Assembly: GCA_900542355.1 (NCBI GenBank)
Contig: UQNE01000015.1
Coordinates: 1-63,173 of the forward strand
Direction: 5' to 3'
Length of the DNA: 63,173 nt
DNA from: an uncultured Bacteroidales bacterium
GTDB lineage: Bacteria > Bacteroidota > Bacteroidia > Bacteroidales > Paludibacteraceae
Shown here: positions 1-7,270 of the stretch, in pieces
Layout of the letters: each line of letters begins with the position of its first letter
Numbering within the stretch: position 1 is the stretch's first letter
The notes under the pieces: model-generated
Databases searched by the model: none
Told to the model about the DNA's origin: nothing
What the model saw: the letters and a program-made list of their open reading frames with translations, nothing else
Translations under genes and position numbers: made by a program

Positions 1-455
1 AAAACATCTACTATACGGCTGCTAATTTCCAAAAACTAAATTAGTGTTTGTGGTGGTGTATAAGTTCTCTATGCATGCCATATAAAAGAGCCATTAGGAC
101 AATGCGGGAAGAAAGTGGGTAGAAAAATGCACAACATTTCTTAATACTACAATAGGTATTGCGAGAGTAGCATCAGACTATGGTCGGATTCGCTTAATCA
201 CATACTAATCACATACTAATCACATACTAATCACATACTAAAAACATACTACGGTTGTGGTGTGTATAGCAGCCAAACAGGGTGCAAACTATGGAATAGA
301 AAGATAAAAATAAGACAAAAATAAACTGTAGGTGGAAACGAGAAAAGGAAGGGAATACTTGTCTGCTTGTTTTAGAATTGGCACTAAATAATATGCTCAA
401 TAATAGGGAAACATTCCGGATTTGGTGCGGTTGCCCTGAGATTTATTCAAATAAA
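1..455. other. Non-coding stretch upstream of the B12 riboswitch
   Basis: I see no convincing gene here. The only clear structure is the 11-bp tandem repeat at 196-250, preceded at about 178-190 by a copy of the ATGGTCGGATT motif that also precedes the similar array near 45.05 kb. The rest is AT-rich sequence without recognised sites. Confidence 0.6.
196..250. repeat. 11-bp tandem repeat, four units plus a partial one
   Basis: The unit AATCACATACT runs four times in register (196-239) and then degenerates. It is preceded by ATGGTCGGATT. The same order, a TGGTCGGA motif followed by TTAATCAC-type 11-mers, is seen at 45032-45133 and, inverted, at 21502-21617, so this looks like one member of a dispersed composite repeat. 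Confidence 0.85.
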
Positions 456-487
456 TTTGTAGGTTTGTAGAAAAAGCAGTAATTTTG
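456..487 (+). promoter_or_regulatory. Bacteroidetes-type promoter for the B12 riboswitch transcript
   Basis: TTTG at 456-459 and TAATTTTG at 480-487 are separated by 20 nt, matching the Bacteroidetes primary sigma consensus (-33 TTTG, -7 TAnnTTTG). Transcription would start near 494 and run into the riboswitch. Confidence 0.85.
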
Positions 488-581
488 CAAGGTCTTTGGT
501 GAAAGACTCGGCCTTCGGGTCGGAACATATTGAGATAATAAAGCATTTTGGTCGCACAAGACAACAGTTGATGAGTTTATC

Positions 582-803
582 CTTTGATAGGTTGATAAGG
601 TTGTCTTGTGGGTTAAAAGGGAATCGGGTGAGAGTCCCGGACAGTCCCGCTGCTGTGAGTTTTGTGGCAATTCTACCTGATTGATTTGCAGATAAGCAAG
701 TCAATGAAATAGAGCGATTGCCGTTCTGTTGCACGAGAGTCACTGCCGAACAAGAAGTTCGGTGGGAAGACGCAAGAGAAGAAACGAGTCAGAAGACCTG
801 CCA
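582..803 (+). promoter_or_regulatory. Cobalamin (B12) riboswitch
   Basis: The conserved B12-box region is at about 612-658: GGGTTAAAAGGGAATCGGG, then the GTGAGAGTCCCGGACAGTCC run and CGCTGCTGTGAG. The closing part at about 740-803 has GAGTCACTGCC, the GGTGGGAAGACGC stretch and GAGTCAGAAGACCTGCC, the usual 3' signature of the class. The 5' limb probably begins around ATAGGTTGATAAGG near 587. Edges are approximate because I folded it by eye. It lies between a strong promoter and an intrinsic terminator, so it most likely controls transcription of the surface-protein gene at 1075. Confidence 0.93.
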
Positions 804-905
804 AGTATGCGTGTCAAAAAACGGCTTTCGAGGAAAAAGGCATTGACAGATAGTTCAACAATAAGCAGTGGGCGAAATGGCCCTTGTTTGTTGGCGTATG
901 GATTA

Positions 906-937
906 GCCGTTTGAGACTGTCTCAAACGGCTTTTTTG
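906..937 (+). terminator. Intrinsic terminator, expression platform of the B12 riboswitch
   Basis: A perfect 11-bp stem (GCCGTTTGAGA, 906-916; TCTCAAACGGC, 920-930) with a 3-nt loop is followed by TTTTTT. A short upstream segment, AAACGGC at 819-825 just after the aptamer, can pair with 906-912 and would break the terminator. This gives a plausible antiterminator/terminator switch. Confidence 0.9.
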
Positions 938-1074
938 TATATATTGGTTATCTTATGGGGCTTTCTGTGCTGCCATGCGGAAAGGACCCGTAAGGTAACG
1001 AATATATGAACTTCGTGTTGGTTACTTTGTGTTAGTAACTTCGTGTTTTGGAAAACAAATATATTACAATAATA

Positions 1075-3495
1075 ATGAAGAGATTTCCTTTTTTAGGTAT
1101 GATAGGCATCTTTTTGATGCTGCATACCACAGCGGTTGCTAAGCAGACGACCGTGCTAATGCCGCAAGTAGGCACACAAGTGGTAAGTGTAGAACCGGGC
1201 GATACGCTCACTTACCTTGATTTTAAGGGGTATGGAAAGATAACCGCCGCGGCAGCCAATAGTAGTTATGCCACGACTATCTTCCGTCCCGCACAAGAAG
1301 GCTACACCATCTATATCGATTTTGATACGGTGCATGTATCGCAGATAGCAAATAATGCTCCCACATGCTTGAAGATGTATAATGGTGTATTCGATACGCT
1401 GAGTGTAACCTATCCGGCAGACTATAAGGGCGTTACAACCACGGTCTTCCCTCATACCGCAGCGCAGTTGGACTCGCTGACCAGCACCCAAACTTATGGC
1501 GGTTTGTTTCGACACAAGACTTATCTATCAACCGACGCGACAGGGGCTCTGTCGTGCTGTTTCTCGTCGTGTGCAAAGGTGGTGTCTTTCGGCTGGAATG
1601 CCAAGGTGTATGCCTTGCCTAACCGCCCGCAGAAGACCACTTTGGCTGTACCGGACTACAGCCAAGTAGCGACATCGGTTTACGGCGGCGAGAAGAACAT
1701 CAGTTTGGGTGCGTTTGCTTTGCAGACCGATGGTGCTGCACCGGTAGATACCTTGCTGAGTGTGCAGTTCACCCTAACCGACAAGACGGTGTTTAACCCT
1801 GCACAGATTGCCCTCTATGTAGGCAATGCAGAGCGCACTATCCTGCCTGCGGCATCGAACCCGTACTCCAATATCCGTAGCAAGGTAGAGACCACTTTCT
1901 CGGAGGCAAATGGGGTCTATACGCTGACGATGAAGCAACCGTTGGAGTTGGCAGATAATCTGTTCTGCTTTGGCGGCGATGTACTAACGAACGCTTCGTG
2001 GGACGGACTCTCTACGCTGACTATCACCGGTATTACCACCAAACATGGCACAGTGCCCGTAGCAGGCAGTACGCCTGTTGCGCAGAAAGTGCTGCCTACC
2101 ATTTGTCTCGAAGGCGGACAAGACAAGACCGTAGATGTTAACCGCTCGGACATCCGCTTCTACGACAACGGAGGGGCAGAAAATAAATACACCAATGCCG
2201 CGTCGGCAGGTACGGTGCTGTTCCGCCCGACAACGGCAGGAAGCCGCGTAATGCTTGATTTCCAAAGCATTGCCATCAACTCGCGCGATACACTGTGCGT
2301 GTATGACGGCAGTACAATCGATGAAGCCAACTTGCTTTACACCGCTAAGAACGGCGACAAGAACATTCGTATCAAGAGCCTGAGCGCAGATGGTGCGCTG
2401 ACGGTGCGTTTTGCCACCAAAAGCACGGATAACACGACATCTAGTTACAACGGTTGGGAAGCCACACCGAGTGAGTATGTACCCGCACCGATGGTGATTG
2501 CCTCATCGGTGGTAAGCAAAGAAAAGGCCACTCCCGTGTGTGGAGCAAAAAATGTGCAGGTGCTGCATTTCGTACTGAATGCAGAGAATACGGAGAATGC
2601 GCTAACGCCCGTATCTTTCCGTTTTAACACCGGCAACACCTACACTACAATCGACCATGCCAAACTCTACTACACTGGTAACAGTAGCAAGTTCAGCACC
2701 ACCAATATGGTAGCGGAGGCGGACATCAACGCCGATGAATTCACGCTCGCTACGGCTACTATGGCGGCTTTCCGTGAAGGTGAGCAGCATTTCTTTGTGG
2801 TGGCAGACATTGCGGGGGCAGCCGCTACGGATGACCCCGTAGATATCAACATTGTGGAAGTGGCTTTTGCGGACAACACGGTGTACAACTCTTTCAACAA
2901 CCCGACATCGGGCGTAAAGGTGCTCAACTTGATTACCTCGGTCTGCGACGAACACTCCTATAGCATCTCGGGCAAGTGGCAGTTTACGCACACAGCAGCC
3001 AAAGCCTCGGACTTCCCGGTGGTAGTGGGCGGATACGCGATGGATATGTGCGACCAAATCACTACTTTTATACCTGCTACAACGGGGGCAAAGATACACA
3101 TCGAGTTCTCTTTATTCGACATATTCTATGCCAACGATGTGTATGGCTTTGATACCAGCACTGCGATGTTTGTGGTTTACAACGGAAGCAGTACGGACGG
3201 AGATGTGCTGTTTGAGGTGAACTCTTTGGCAACTGCCACCGCACTGCCCGACGCGATCACCTCGACGGCTGAAGATGGTGCGCTGACGGTGCTCTTCAAT
3301 GCCAATCCGTCGTATATGGGCATGACGAATGCCGGAGGTTGGAAGGCCACTGTGAGCGAAAAAAGCAAAACGACAGCCATCGATGTCACCAAGAAAGCAG
3401 ACAACGCAGTGGCCAAGTATCTCAACGAAGAGGGGCAACTGCGAATTGTGCGCGACGGGAAAGTATATGATGCAACAGGCAAACTCGTGCGCTGA
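1075..3495 (+). CDS. Secreted multi-domain CUB-like surface protein under B12 riboswitch control
   Basis: About 806 residues. I chose the ATG at 1075, which gives a clean signal peptide (MKRFPFLGMIGIFLML, then ...TAVAKQ); an upstream in-frame start at 1048 would put ten polar residues in front. The protein alternates two module types: three CUB-like beta-sandwich segments with the pattern 'F.P...G..I.I.F' and 'YNG/YDGS' (roughly residues 20-170, 345-460 and 640-770), and two segments resembling the domain found at the N-terminus of BNR sialidases (roughly 195-335 and 480-620, the second with 'AKLYYTGNSSKFST'). It ends in a short tail, EGQLRIVRDGKVYDATGKLV, similar to the tail of the protein at 44103 and to T9SS-type ends. 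Function is unknown. Its position alone behind a cobalamin riboswitch suggests a role in capturing corrinoids or a B12-replaceable surface function. It is not BtuB, and not BtuG, which I recall as a beta-propeller. Confidence 0.85.
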   Translation: MKRFPFLGMIGIFLMLHTTAVAKQTTVLMPQVGTQVVSVEPGDTLTYLDFKGYGKITAAAANSSYATTIFRPAQEGYTIYIDFDTVHVSQIANNAPTCLKMYNGVFDTLSVTYPADYKGVTTTVFPHTAAQLDSLTSTQTYGGLFRHKTYLSTDATGALSCCFSSCAKVVSFGWNAKVYALPNRPQKTTLAVPDYSQVATSVYGGEKNISLGAFALQTDGAAPVDTLLSVQFTLTDKTVFNPAQIALYVGNAERTILPAASNPYSNIRSKVETTFSEANGVYTLTMKQPLELADNLFCFGGDVLTNASWDGLSTLTITGITTKHGTVPVAGSTPVAQKVLPTICLEGGQDKTVDVNRSDIRFYDNGGAENKYTNAASAGTVLFRPTTAGSRVMLDFQSIAINSRDTLCVYDGSTIDEANLLYTAKNGDKNIRIKSLSADGALTVRFATKSTDNTTSSYNGWEATPSEYVPAPMVIASSVVSKEKATPVCGAKNVQVLHFVLNAENTENALTPVSFRFNTGNTYTTIDHAKLYYTGNSSKFSTTNMVAEADINADEFTLATATMAAFREGEQHFFVVADIAGAAATDDPVDINIVEVAFADNTVYNSFNNPTSGVKVLNLITSVCDEHSYSISGKWQFTHTAAKASDFPVVVGGYAMDMCDQITTFIPATTGAKIHIEFSLFDIFYANDVYGFDTSTAMFVVYNGSSTDGDVLFEVNSLATATALPDAITSTAEDGALTVLFNANPSYMGMTNAGGWKATVSEKSKTTAIDVTKKADNAVAKYLNEEGQLRIVRDGKVYDATGKLVR

Positions 3496-3526
3496 CAGAT
3501 AGTACTAACAAGATACAAATCATTTG

Positions 3527-3563
3527 GGCTGCTCGGTCTTTAAAGGACACGGGCAGCCTTTTT
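3527..3563 (+). terminator. Terminator after the B12-regulated surface protein
   Basis: GGCTGC (3527-3532) and GCAGCC (3553-3558), with additional pairing inside, are followed by TTTTTA. The gene at 1075 therefore appears to be a single-gene transcription unit. Confidence 0.8.
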
Positions 3564-3664
3564 ATTTATAGATGAGAGAACGATAATGATTTTTCTTGTG
3601 GATAAGGTTACTTTTACGACCATTCGATACATATAATAGTGTATCATTACAAAACCTATTGATT

Positions 3665-3796
3665 ATGACAATTCTTGCTATTATTCTTATTATTGTTTTT
3701 TGGAAAGAAATCCTCACGGGTATTATTGCTTTCTTTGGTGTTATTACAGCCGCTATAGGTGCTGTCTTTTCCGCGATAGCCCGATTGTTTGAGTAG
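3665..3796 (+). CDS. Small hydrophobic membrane protein, 43 residues
   Basis: The ATG at 3665 gives a 43-residue product with two hydrophobic stretches (TILAIILIIVFW, then an Ala/Ile/Gly-rich run) around a short KEIL turn, ending RLFE. It would be almost entirely membrane-embedded. A longer frame starts at 3596, but its first 23 residues are not hydrophobic in a pattern that suggests real protein. Small proteins of this look are common and usually unannotated. I recognise no family, and coding status is uncertain. Confidence 0.45.
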   Translation: MTILAIILIIVFWKEILTGIIAFFGVITAAIGAVFSAIARLFE

Positions 3797-3889
3797 TAGC
3801 CGATTTTGAGATGTATGTGCTGATTTTGCCCTGTTTGTGTATCAAAATACAGAAAAATGCACACAATGTGTACTTTTTACCTAAAGAAA

Positions 3890-3921
3890 TTTGCATATAT
3901 CAAAAATGCGCCGTATCTTTG
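3890..3921 (+). promoter_or_regulatory. Promoter of the ADP-ribose/vWA cluster
   Basis: TTTG at 3890-3893 and TATCTTTG at 3914-3921 with 20 nt between. It lies 113 nt before the Nudix regulator. The stretch just upstream, GTACTTTTTAC (about 3870), has inverted GTA/TAC ends and could be a regulator site, but this is weak. Confidence 0.85.
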
Positions 3922-3937
3922 CGTCAAAATTACCTAA

Positions 3938-3954
3938 TGCCTCTTTTGGAGGCA
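3938..3954 (+). other. Small hairpin in the 5' leader
   Basis: TGCCTC (3938-3943) and GAGGCA (3949-3954) form a perfect 6-bp stem with loop TTTTG, about 17 nt after the -7 element. It is not followed by a T-run, so it is not a terminator. It may stabilise the mRNA or be part of an operator. Confidence 0.5.
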
Positions 3955-4033
3955 CACAACTGAATACTAAAAAACTCTTTTCTGCTGCCCGGTGGAGATA
4001 CACAAAGGGTAGAGCAGGGGAAACAAACAGAAT

Positions 4034-4756
4034 ATGCGTAAAGATTGGATAGAAACATCAGATGGCAAGTTCGCATACGCCTACAAGCGGGCGGCTATTG
4101 CTGCAGATAATGTAGTGTTTGGTTTTGATGGCACCGAACTGAAAGTACTGCTTATTGAACGCTCCGACCGCACGGAGATAGGTAAGATGGCACTTCCGGG
4201 TGGATTTCTTCGTATGGAAGAGACCATTGAAGAATGTGCTGCGCGCGAGTTGAGAGAGGAAACGGGTATTGAGAATGCCTATTCGGAGAACTTTGGTACT
4301 TTCTCCGCCTTAGATCGCGCCCCCGAGCAGCGAGTGGTAAGTGTAGCCTTCTATGCGTTGGTACCTACTTGCGAGGTCGTAGGCGGCACTGATGCGAAAC
4401 GCGCCGTATGGGTACCGCTCAGCGAGGTGGGAACATTGGCTTTTGACCACAATCGGATAGTCCAGGCAGCCATACAACGCCTGCGCGAAGACATCGTCTT
4501 TCGCCCTATAGGTTATGAGTTGCTCCCCGAGAAGTTTACTTTGCCCCGCCTGCAACGCCTCTACGAGTGCATTCTCGGTTTGGCAGAACCGATGGATAGA
4601 GCCAATTTCTCTAAAAAAATACTTAAGACGGGTATTCTTTTAGAAACGGGCGAAACGGAGCAAGTATCCGGACACCGCGGCGGTAAATACTACCGCTTCG
4701 ATAAGCAGGCGTACGACCATTTCAAGCAAAACCGCTCTTTTCAATTGGAGTTCTAA
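4034..4756 (+). CDS. Nudix-domain transcriptional regulator (NrtR/AraR-like)
   Basis: A 240-residue protein with an N-terminal Nudix domain and a C-terminal winged-helix region (about 150-235). The Nudix box (second Gly of GGFLRMEE through RELREETGI) fits G-x5-E-x7-RE-U-x-EE-x-GU exactly, so the catalytic residues appear intact. The length and two-domain layout match the NrtR family, whose members sense ADP-ribose or related molecules and repress NAD-related or sugar genes (AraR is the Bacteroides arabinose branch). It is first in a plus-strand cluster and is followed by an ADP-ribosylglycohydrolase, which suits ADP-ribose as effector and local autoregulation. What it binds is inference. Confidence 0.88.
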   Translation: MRKDWIETSDGKFAYAYKRAAIAADNVVFGFDGTELKVLLIERSDRTEIGKMALPGGFLRMEETIEECAARELREETGIENAYSENFGTFSALDRAPEQRVVSVAFYALVPTCEVVGGTDAKRAVWVPLSEVGTLAFDHNRIVQAAIQRLREDIVFRPIGYELLPEKFTLPRLQRLYECILGLAEPMDRANFSKKILKTGILLETGETEQVSGHRGGKYYRFDKQAYDHFKQNRSFQLEF

Positions 4757-4841
4757 TAGAGAGCCTCTCTCGGAGCCATTAGGCAAAACAATGTCAGACC
4801 ATACAAATCAACTAATAATAACACATAAATTCAATTTTGTT

Positions 4842-5966
4842 ATGAAAACAAACATAGAAAAAACAGAGAACACTGAGAAAGCCGTGAACGAAAAGAAAAC
4901 ACGCATCTACAATCTGATTGTATTGGACAAGAGCGGCAGTATGAATTCGATACGCAAAGCGGCGTATGACGGCTGTAATGAGGTGCTGAGCGGTATTCGT
5001 GCAGCCGCAGAAAAACACAAGGATGACCAAGAGCAGTTTGTATCGCTTCTGCTGTTTGACACCGAGTCGATGCCTTACATCTATCGTTGCACTCCGGCCG
5101 CAGAAACCACCAACCTAAGCGAGAAAGATTATAAACCTTGCGCCGCCACACCACTACTCGACGCTATGGGGAAATCGCTCTTGGCACTGCGTAATGAGGT
5201 CAATAAGTATGAAGACGCTGTAGGTATGGTAACGATTATCACCGATGGCTATGAGAATGCCTCGAAAGAGTTTACCTACGGGAAAATCCAAGAGTTGGTA
5301 GAGAGCCTGAAACAACAAGGCTGGAACTTCGCCTTTATGGGTGCCAATCAAGATATTACGAAGGTTTGTCTTGACTTGAATATCAATGTGGGAAATGCCA
5401 TTGCTTTCTCATTCGATGAGCAAGGTATGCACGAGGCATGGGAAAAAGATTTGGAAGCCAAAGAACGCTACTACGAGCGTATGCGGGAGGTCAAAGAACA
5501 AACGAAAGATATGTGCATAGAGGAGCGCATGAGACTCTATTGCAAGATGAATAACAATGCAGCCTATTTTAAGGAACCTGTTTCACCGCGCACTACGCCT
5601 GAGCGTATTGTGAGCCTTAGTCCCGATGAGGTCTTTGTCTTTGGCAGCAATATACAGGGATGGCACAATGGTGGTGCAGCGCAGTATGCCTTGAATCACT
5701 TTGGTGCCGTTATGGGGCAGCCTGAAGGTATGCAGGGGCAGAGTTATGCTATTCCTACTACGGGTTGCAGTCTTTTGGGTATATCCGATGCCGTCGCGCG
5801 TTTCACCGACTATGCGCGGCAGCACCCGGAAAAACACTTCCTCGTTACTGCCATCGGCTGTGGTGTTGCCGGTTATCGTCCCGCAGACATCGCGCCTATG
5901 TTCGCCGATGCTGCGCGCTTGCAGAATGTAAGTCTGCCTCGGTCTTTCTGGAAAATCCTTCGCTGA
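4842..5966 (+). CDS. vWA-domain protein fused to a C-terminal FVFGSN domain
   Basis: About 374 residues from the ATG at 4842; a start at 4791 would add 17 residues, but the 4842 site has the AT-rich leader usual here. An N-terminal von Willebrand factor A domain (about 20-190) has an intact metal site: DKSGS (DxSxS), a Thr in CAATPLLDAM, and Asp in IITDG. A charged, probably helical linker follows (about 200-245). The last ~115 residues form a separate domain beginning EVFVFGSNIQGWHNGGAA, with EGMQGQSYAIPT and IGCGVAGY. The same domain ends the next gene. I recall it only as an uncharacterised, macro/phage-protein-like family, and its chemistry is unknown to me. No signal peptide, so cytoplasmic. 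It lies 37 nt upstream of the DraG fusion, in the same orientation. Confidence 0.87.
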   Translation: MKTNIEKTENTEKAVNEKKTRIYNLIVLDKSGSMNSIRKAAYDGCNEVLSGIRAAAEKHKDDQEQFVSLLLFDTESMPYIYRCTPAAETTNLSEKDYKPCAATPLLDAMGKSLLALRNEVNKYEDAVGMVTIITDGYENASKEFTYGKIQELVESLKQQGWNFAFMGANQDITKVCLDLNINVGNAIAFSFDEQGMHEAWEKDLEAKERYYERMREVKEQTKDMCIEERMRLYCKMNNNAAYFKEPVSPRTTPERIVSLSPDEVFVFGSNIQGWHNGGAAQYALNHFGAVMGQPEGMQGQSYAIPTTGCSLLGISDAVARFTDYARQHPEKHFLVTAIGCGVAGYRPADIAPMFADAARLQNVSLPRSFWKILR

Positions 5967-6003
5967 ATCATTTAGAATAGTCAATCCATACAATATATAT
6001 ACT

Positions 6004-7263
6004 ATGTTAGGAGCCATTATTGGAGATACTGTAGGCAGTATCTATGAGGGACACAATATCGACACAACCGAGTTCCCTTTCTTTGTGGAACGCAGTCATT
6101 TTACCGACGATTCTGTGATGACCATTGCAGTAGCCGAATGGCTGCTGCATGACTCTGCTCGTTCGCAGCAGGAGTTGGAGCAGTCATTGGTCAAGTGGGG
6201 GCATAAGTACCCCCACGCAGGCTACGGCGGCGGTTTTCGCACTTGGCTGTTCCAACCGCAATACCTATACAATTATCGTGATCAGTCAACTGATGATAGT
6301 CTGTTCTCTGAAGGTCGCCACCCTTACAACTCGTATGGCAACGGTTCGGCTATGCGTGCTTCGGCGTGTGGCTGGTTGGCGCACTCGCTCGATGAGGCAC
6401 TCGACCTCGGTAAGCGTTCGGCTATCATCACCCACAACCACCCCGAGGGTGTCAAAGGTGCGCAGGCGGTAGCCGCTGCTATCTACCTTGCCCGTACAGG
6501 GGCTACCAAAGAGCAAATCCGCCAATACATCGAGGATACTTTTGCCTACGACCTCAGCCATTCTTGCGATGGGATACGCCCTGAGTATTATTTCGACTCC
6601 TCTTGCCAAGGCACTATGCCTGCAGCGTTAGCCGCTTTCTTTGATAGCCACGACTTTGAGTCGGCCGTTCGCTTGGCAGTATCGTTGGGCGGGGACAGCG
6701 ACACGATTGCTTGTATCACGGGCGGTATCGCAGAGGCATTCTACCATGACATCCCTGCACCTATCATCGATGAGATGCATCGCCGCCTCCCCGATGAGTT
6801 TTGGTTGGTCATCAACGCTCTCTATACTTCCGCTGCAAATGCGGTGCCTCAAAAGTCGGCTGCACGCACTCTGCCGGCGCGTATCACCCCGCATCATATT
6901 GCACAACTCAAACCGAATGAGGTGTTTGTCTTTGGCAGCAATGCTCAAGGTATGCACTATGGCGGAGCGGCAGCCTTTGCAGTGGCGCATTTCGGTGCAG
7001 TGATGGGAAACGGCGAGGGTATGCAGGGACAGACTTATGCTATCCCCACTATGGAGGGGCTGGATAATCTTCGTCCCGCTGTGGAGCGTTTTATCGAGTT
7101 CGCTAAAGCGCATACTGAGCAGATTTTCCTCGTTACGCCTATCGGTTGTGGTATTGCAGGCTACGAGCCGGAGGATATCGCACCGATGTTTGCTGAGGCT
7201 CTGCCACTCGCTAATGTCTATCTCCCGCAATCGTTTATTAAAGTACTAACTGCCAATAAATAA
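6004..7263 (+). CDS. ADP-ribosylglycohydrolase (DraG-like) fused to a C-terminal FVFGSN domain
   Basis: A 419-residue protein. Residues 1-280 are a DraG-type ADP-ribosylglycohydrolase: GAIIGDTVGS at the start, metal ligands T34-D35-D36 in HFTDDSVM, NSYGNGSAMR, THNHPEG, and the second metal motif LGGDSDTIA. Such enzymes remove ADP-ribose from proteins or nucleic acids, or hydrolyse related ADP-ribosyl compounds. Residues about 300-419 repeat the domain found at the end of the upstream vWA protein (EVFVFGSNAQGMHYGGAA, EGMQGQTYAIPT, IGCGIAGYEPEDIAPMF). Two unlike enzymes sharing the same appended domain, side by side behind an NrtR-like regulator, point to a common ADP-ribose or nucleotide-related function. 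Cytoplasmic. Confidence 0.92.
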   Translation: MLGAIIGDTVGSIYEGHNIDTTEFPFFVERSHFTDDSVMTIAVAEWLLHDSARSQQELEQSLVKWGHKYPHAGYGGGFRTWLFQPQYLYNYRDQSTDDSLFSEGRHPYNSYGNGSAMRASACGWLAHSLDEALDLGKRSAIITHNHPEGVKGAQAVAAAIYLARTGATKEQIRQYIEDTFAYDLSHSCDGIRPEYYFDSSCQGTMPAALAAFFDSHDFESAVRLAVSLGGDSDTIACITGGIAEAFYHDIPAPIIDEMHRRLPDEFWLVINALYTSAANAVPQKSAARTLPARITPHHIAQLKPNEVFVFGSNAQGMHYGGAAAFAVAHFGAVMGNGEGMQGQTYAIPTMEGLDNLRPAVERFIEFAKAHTEQIFLVTPIGCGIAGYEPEDIAPMFAEALPLANVYLPQSFIKVLTANK

Positions 7264-7270
7264 GTTGATT

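Noticed and set aside
196..250. CRISPR array
   Set aside because: Units are 11 bp without spacers, and no cas genes are present. The same applies to the other tandem arrays.
443..914. Several 60-100-codon frames over the riboswitch region
   Set aside because: They overlap the cobalamin riboswitch and its terminator. Structure explains the sequence better.
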